The translations under genes were made by a program, and so were the position numbers. Source: Fischerella muscicola PCC 7414 (GTDB lineage Bacteria > Cyanobacteriota > Cyanobacteriia > Cyanobacteriales > Nostocaceae). Taken from it: DNA of 64,000 nt. Below are positions 60,484 to 64,000 of the stretch, piece after piece; the first letter of the stretch is position 1, and each line of letters starts with the position of its first letter. Below the pieces are notes generated by a model. The model was given only the letters and a program-made list of their open reading frames with translations. It had not been told where the DNA came from and did not search any database. The DNA is taken from contig NZ_AJLK01000004.1 of the NCBI RefSeq assembly GCF_000317205.1, positions 1-64,000 of the forward strand, written 5' to 3'.

Positions 60484-61680
60484 TCAACTCTGGTTTGTGG
60501 GCGATCGCTCTACCAGCCAACGGTGCAAAATCACCATGATCACCACCAAAGGAATCATCAAAACTGGAATAATCCCCAAACCGAAACGGTCTGCAACAGC
60601 GCCAACACCCGCCGGAATTCCCGCAGCCCCCAAACTAGCAACGCTTGTCATAAAACCAATTCCCGCCGGCACAATTGCAGCAGGTATTCTTTGGGGCATT
60701 AACCAAATTGTCATTGGGAAAATGGGAGCTAAAGCAAAGCCAATAATCGGTAAACTAAGTAATTGTTTCGGTAGCAACCACCAAGCAGTTAAACCTATTC
60801 CTAGCAACATCAAAGCACTATCCAAAGTACGGACAGCACCCAAATATCTTACTACACGCCCCGTAGCTAAACGTCCCAAAGTTAGCCCTAGCCAATAGGC
60901 GCTGACACTGTAGCCTGCAAGTATTTCCGGCGTACCTCGACTGACTGTCTGGACGCTGTAAGCCCAGTTACCGACTGAGGCTTCTGTACCTACGTAGACT
61001 AGCAATAACAACCCTGCCAACAATACTGTAGGTGTTCTCAAAGCAACACTGAGGCTAGCTGTTGCACTCGTATCTGTAACACTAGTCCGTTTATTAAGTG
61101 GTCTGTAGTTATACACAACAGCCCACAGCATACCGAGTACTGTCAAACCAACAATAGTAGCAATTACCAAATAAACACCCCGCCAATTTACATTCATTGC
61201 TAGCAGAGTTGTCGCCACAGCAGGGCCTAACAACGCCCCAACGCCATAAAAAGCGTGCAGTAAACCCATTAAATCAGCGTTACCTTGGTGGTTAGCAATG
61301 TACGTATTAATACCTGCATCAATTAAGCCAATTCCTAAACCCACGAATGTACCTGCTGCAACCATTAATAACCAGTAGGGAGAAACAGCATAGGTAACAA
61401 GGGCGCAAGTGAGACAAAAAGACGCCAGTAATAACATCCGCGCCAAACCAAAGCGACTACTCATAAGACTGCTAGTAAGTGCCGCAAATACGTAACCAGA
61501 AACTTGGCTGAGAAAAAGTAAGGTGATGGTTGCAGAATTAAGATTGAATGTTGCTTGGATCGAGGGGATGAGAACACCCAACCCTCCCTCAGCGATGCCA
61601 ATTGCAATAAAAGCGTAGAAAGATAAAGCGACACCAATCCAGGCTGGATTTCTCAAAAGCGATCGCAATTTAGATGACAT
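60484..61680 (-). CDS. Major facilitator superfamily transporter
   Basis: A 398-residue transporter with about twelve hydrophobic spans in two halves. The N-terminal half has the loop-2 region SSLMSSRFGLARMLL after span 2. A Gly-rich segment follows span 4 (VGLGIGLIDAGINTYIANHQ), resembling fucose/sugar-type MFS members. The central cytoplasmic loop is short (YNYRPLNKRTSVTDTSATAS). The second half carries LGLTLGRLATGRVVRYLG, the repeated loop motif. Start ATG at 61680. Substrate unknown; it may be a sugar or drug transporter. 116 nt downstream of modBC on the same strand. Confidence 0.88.
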   Translation of the reverse strand: MSSKLRSLLRNPAWIGVALSFYAFIAIGIAEGGLGVLIPSIQATFNLNSATITLLFLSQVSGYVFAALTSSLMSSRFGLARMLLLASFCLTCALVTYAVSPYWLLMVAAGTFVGLGIGLIDAGINTYIANHQGNADLMGLLHAFYGVGALLGPAVATTLLAMNVNWRGVYLVIATIVGLTVLGMLWAVVYNYRPLNKRTSVTDTSATASLSVALRTPTVLLAGLLLLVYVGTEASVGNWAYSVQTVSRGTPEILAGYSVSAYWLGLTLGRLATGRVVRYLGAVRTLDSALMLLGIGLTAWWLLPKQLLSLPIIGFALAPIFPMTIWLMPQRIPAAIVPAGIGFMTSVASLGAAGIPAGVGAVADRFGLGIIPVLMIPLVVIMVILHRWLVERSPTNQS

Positions 61681-61796
61681 AAATCCTGATGTTGCTCGCC
61701 TTATTTATTCTAAGAATGACAACACTTGTTGCAAGTAGCGATCGCCATCAATACACTACCCTACAAGCAAAAATTCCTTTCTTAGATATAAATGCA

Positions 61797-63608
61797 TTAT
61801 TGTAATAACATTAATCGCAACGGATCTAAACGCACATACCACGGCATCGGCTGATCTTTGAGTGTTACCCATTTTTCCTTAAATACTTCTGCTTGCAGAT
61901 AGTAATCATCGGAAGCACTACCAGAAGAATGCAACTTGAGGAACAACGTCATCCGGTGCGGTGTTTCAGTTGCTCTGACTAGCCAACACCTGAAAGTATT
62001 ATTTTGACTAGAGTCATCGGTAAAGGTGATGTGATGGGCGCGAATGCCGACATGAGATAATTTATCGGGAATGGGTTCAACCACCTGGAGGTTGCAACCC
62101 CAGTCCACAGCTTCTATTTGCCCAGACTCAACAGCTACAGCAGTAGAAAAATTTTTACAGCCTGTTAACTGGGCAGCTGTAACTGTAGCAGGTCGCTCAA
62201 ACACATCATATCGTGTACTATTCTGAATGATTTTGCCCGATTCCATCACTAACAGATTAGGGCAAACCCGGTAGGCTTCTTCCATACTATGTGTGACAAA
62301 CAGGGTGACACCTTGGTAGTCAGCCAAAGTTTCTATCATCTGTTGTTCTAGTTGACTACGGAGGAAAGTATCAAGAGCAGAAAACGGTTCATCTAATAGT
62401 AATGCTTCTGGTTGGCTGGACAAAGCCCGAGCGATCGCTACTCGTTGCTGTTGTCCTCCAGAAAGTTGACTTGGATAGCGATCGCCAAAACCCGACAATT
62501 GCACATCAATCAATTTTGATTCTACCTGCTGTTTAATAGCAGTTCCTGATATGCCCTTAGGTAAACCAAAGGCAATATTTTGTGCCACAGTCATATGAGG
62601 GAACAAAGCATAGTTCTGAACCACAAAACCGATGCGGCGTTCTCGACTAGGGACATTAATTCCCTGTTCAGAATCAAACAGTACCCTACCATTCAAAATA
62701 ATCTTTCCTCTGGTGGGTGTCTCAATGCCAGCGATGCAGCGCAAAATCATACTCTTACCAGCACCGGAACCACCCAATAAACCCAGTGGCTGGTGATCAG
62801 CACTGAAAGAAACTTTTAAATGAAACTCAGGAAGTACTTTTTCGATATCTACAATTAGTCTTCCTTGTCCCCTTTGTCTTCCTTGTCCTCCTTGTCCTCC
62901 CTGTCCCCCTTGTTTGGTTGTCCTCCTCTGTTCTCTTCTATTTTTTTCTCTCCGTTCCTGCCAATAGTTGACAGCAATGATTCCAGATAGAGAAATTACC
63001 ATAATGGCGATCGACCAGAACCAAGCTTCTTCCATCGCTCCAGCTTCCACGGCAAAATAAATTGCCATTGGGATCGTCTGCGTTTGTCCGGGGATATTCC
63101 CAGCTAGCATTAAGGTTGCACCGAATTCACCTAAAGCACGGGCAAAAGCTAGGGTTGTTGCAGCTAATATACCGGGGAAAGCTAAAGGTAAACTGATGCG
63201 CCAAAAGATAGTTGATTCAGTTGCACCGAGAGTTCTGGCTACTCGCAAGAGATTCTGATCAATTTGTTCAAAGGCTCCTAATGCAGTTTTATACATTAAC
63301 GGTAGCGAAACTACTGTGGCTGCGATCGCTGCACCGTACCAAGTAAAAACTATGCTGAAGTCTAATTGCAAACTCTCCATGAGTTTTCCCACCGGCCCAT
63401 TTTTACCAAAAAATACCAGTAGGAGAAAACCGACTACTGTTGGGGGTAAAATCAGAGGGGCAACTAAAATGCTTTCAATCAATGATTTAGCCTTACCACG
63501 ATATCCCAGCATCCAATAAGCAGTTGCAATGCCAACAAAGAAGGTAATAAACGTGGCAAGTAAGGATGTTTTCAGCGATATCCAAAGAGGAGATAAATCT
63601 TGTGGCAT
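61797..63608 (-). CDS. modBC: Molybdate ABC transporter, fused permease and ATPase (ModB-ModC)
   Basis: A 603-residue fusion that imports molybdate with the binding protein ModA. Residues 1-215 form a ModB permease with five to six spans and the EAA-like loop (RVARTLGATESTIFWRISLP, about 122-141). A repeat-derived linker of Gly/Gln/Arg (TKQGGQGGQGGQGRQRGQG, about 226-245) joins it to a ModC ATPase. ATPase motifs: Walker A LLGGSGAGKSMI (about 278-289), signature LSGGQQQRVAIARAL, Walker B ALLLDEPFSALD, His in FVTHSMEEA. A C-terminal domain of about 130 residues would be the molybdate-binding regulatory part. Fusion of these genes is usual in cyanobacteria. modA lies upstream on the same strand. 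Confidence 0.95.
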   Translation of the reverse strand: MPQDLSPLWISLKTSLLATFITFFVGIATAYWMLGYRGKAKSLIESILVAPLILPPTVVGFLLLVFFGKNGPVGKLMESLQLDFSIVFTWYGAAIAATVVSLPLMYKTALGAFEQIDQNLLRVARTLGATESTIFWRISLPLAFPGILAATTLAFARALGEFGATLMLAGNIPGQTQTIPMAIYFAVEAGAMEEAWFWSIAIMVISLSGIIAVNYWQERREKNRREQRRTTKQGGQGGQGGQGRQRGQGRLIVDIEKVLPEFHLKVSFSADHQPLGLLGGSGAGKSMILRCIAGIETPTRGKIILNGRVLFDSEQGINVPSRERRIGFVVQNYALFPHMTVAQNIAFGLPKGISGTAIKQQVESKLIDVQLSGFGDRYPSQLSGGQQQRVAIARALSSQPEALLLDEPFSALDTFLRSQLEQQMIETLADYQGVTLFVTHSMEEAYRVCPNLLVMESGKIIQNSTRYDVFERPATVTAAQLTGCKNFSTAVAVESGQIEAVDWGCNLQVVEPIPDKLSHVGIRAHHITFTDDSSQNNTFRCWLVRATETPHRMTLFLKLHSSGSASDDYYLQAEVFKEKWVTLKDQPMPWYVRLDPLRLMLLQ

Positions 63609-63611
63609 GGT

Positions 63612-63797
63612 TCTAGAAGGCAGAGGGCAGGAGGCAGAAGGCAGAAGAATAAATGCTAACTAATACTTCATGCTTCACCCTTACACCCATTTTCAAGATA
63701 GTTGGTGATGGTGAATACCCCACTACAGTGGATGAAAATGTCTTCCCCCTATACCCCACACCCTTACACCCCTACACCCATTTTCATAGGGGGTCTA
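63612..63797. repeat. Repeats between modA and modBC
   Basis: GGCAGAGGGCAGGAGGCAGAAGGCAGAAG (63620-63648) and two copies of a CCTTACACCC...CATTTTCA element (about 63680-63700 and 63765-63786). Intergenic filler; no gene. Confidence 0.6.
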
Positions 63798-64000
63798 TTA
63801 AGGCAAAATGAAACCGTATTTTGTCAGTATAGTCTTAGCTTGATTGCTAGATAGAAACTGGAGAAAATCTTTTGCCGCTTGCGTATTTTTACTTCTTTTT
63901 AAGACTGCCATTGGATAAACAATCGGAGAGTGATATTTTTCATCAGCAGCCACAACAACTTTTACTCTATTAGAGATTTTGGCATCAGTCTGGTAAACCA
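63798..64000 (-). CDS. modA: Molybdate-binding periplasmic protein ModA, C-terminal part (cut by window edge)
   Basis: The minus-strand frame entering at 64000 ends at the TAA 63800-63798. The visible 66 residues read VYQTDAKISNRVKVVVAADE, then YHSPIVYPMAVLKRSKNTQA, then AKDFLQFLSSNQAKTILTKY-GFILP. The IxYP block, the FLxFLxS segment and the KYGF ending are typical of ModA/solute-binding proteins of molybdate ABC systems. The start and the signal peptide lie beyond the window. It is upstream of modBC on the same strand, as expected for an uptake operon. Confidence 0.92.
   Translation of the reverse strand, partial: VYQTDAKISNRVKVVVAADEKYHSPIVYPMAVLKRSKNTQAAKDFLQFLSSNQAKTILTKYGFILP

Noticed and set aside
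1-64000. CRISPR array next to the cas genes
   Set aside because: Scanned the gaps around 29.5-30.7 kb, 41.7-41.9 kb and 43.1-43.3 kb; only 12-, 21- or 72-bp periodic repeats without unique spacers are present.

Overview
The window comes from a filamentous, probably heterocyst-forming cyanobacterium (Nostocales-like). This rests on many copies of the HIP1 octamer GCGATCGC, on abundant short GTTGGTTG/GTTAGTGG-type and GTAGAGACG-type dispersed repeats between genes, and on the gene set: a knotless-phytochrome module, very large hybrid histidine kinases, zinc-ribbon Ser/Thr kinases, a group 2 sigma factor and a ModB-ModC fusion. The species cannot be fixed from the sequence.

Layout. 0-9.8 kb: mixed housekeeping and single genes (Tat-exported phosphoesterase, GNAT acetyltransferase, Fe/2OG dioxygenase-like protein, lipoprotein, matrixin-type protease, secG, gpmI) and one gene broken by an in-frame TGA (6288-6794). 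9.8-14.1 kb: a GAF-PHY photosensory module without output domain, an ABC-F ATPase and a small membrane protein. 14.4-29.5 kb: a minus-strand signalling block: a 2209-residue kinase with twelve 92-residue HAMP-type repeats, a CHASE3 hybrid kinase, CheR, CheB and a REC-PAS-kinase-REC protein. A small element with 15-bp inverted ends lies between two of these genes.

29.5-43.1 kb is the main accessory island: a type III-D-like CRISPR effector operon (cas10, four Cas7/RAMP genes, csx10, a small-subunit candidate, a CARF-HEPN ribonuclease, a csx19-like gene, a PD-(D/E)xK nuclease-like gene and an unknown gene with a possible OB-fold). A convergent cas6 with a C-terminal helix-turn-helix follows it. 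No cas1, cas2 or CRISPR array is present, so crRNAs must come from arrays elsewhere. Cas10 keeps GGDD (cyclic oligoadenylate synthesis) but shows no HD nuclease motif, so signalling to the CARF-HEPN RNase and target-RNA cutting by Cas7 are the expected outputs. Related 12-nt-unit palindromic repeats (GAACACAGATGA type) lie on both sides of the operon.

43.3-58.9 kb: a DrrA/DrrB-like ABC exporter, a free-standing PheRS-like class II synthetase paralogue, a group 2 sigma factor with a clear terminator, speD-speE (spermidine synthesis), two related Ser/Thr kinases and a PaaK-like adenylate-forming enzyme. 58.9-60.5 kb is gene-poor but structured: AGATCCCCGACTT hairpins, an orphan IS200/IS605 right-end/omega-RNA-like sequence without tnpB, a nested inverted repeat and a 35-residue single-span membrane protein. 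60.5-64 kb: an MFS transporter and the molybdate uptake genes modBC (fused) and modA (cut by the window edge).
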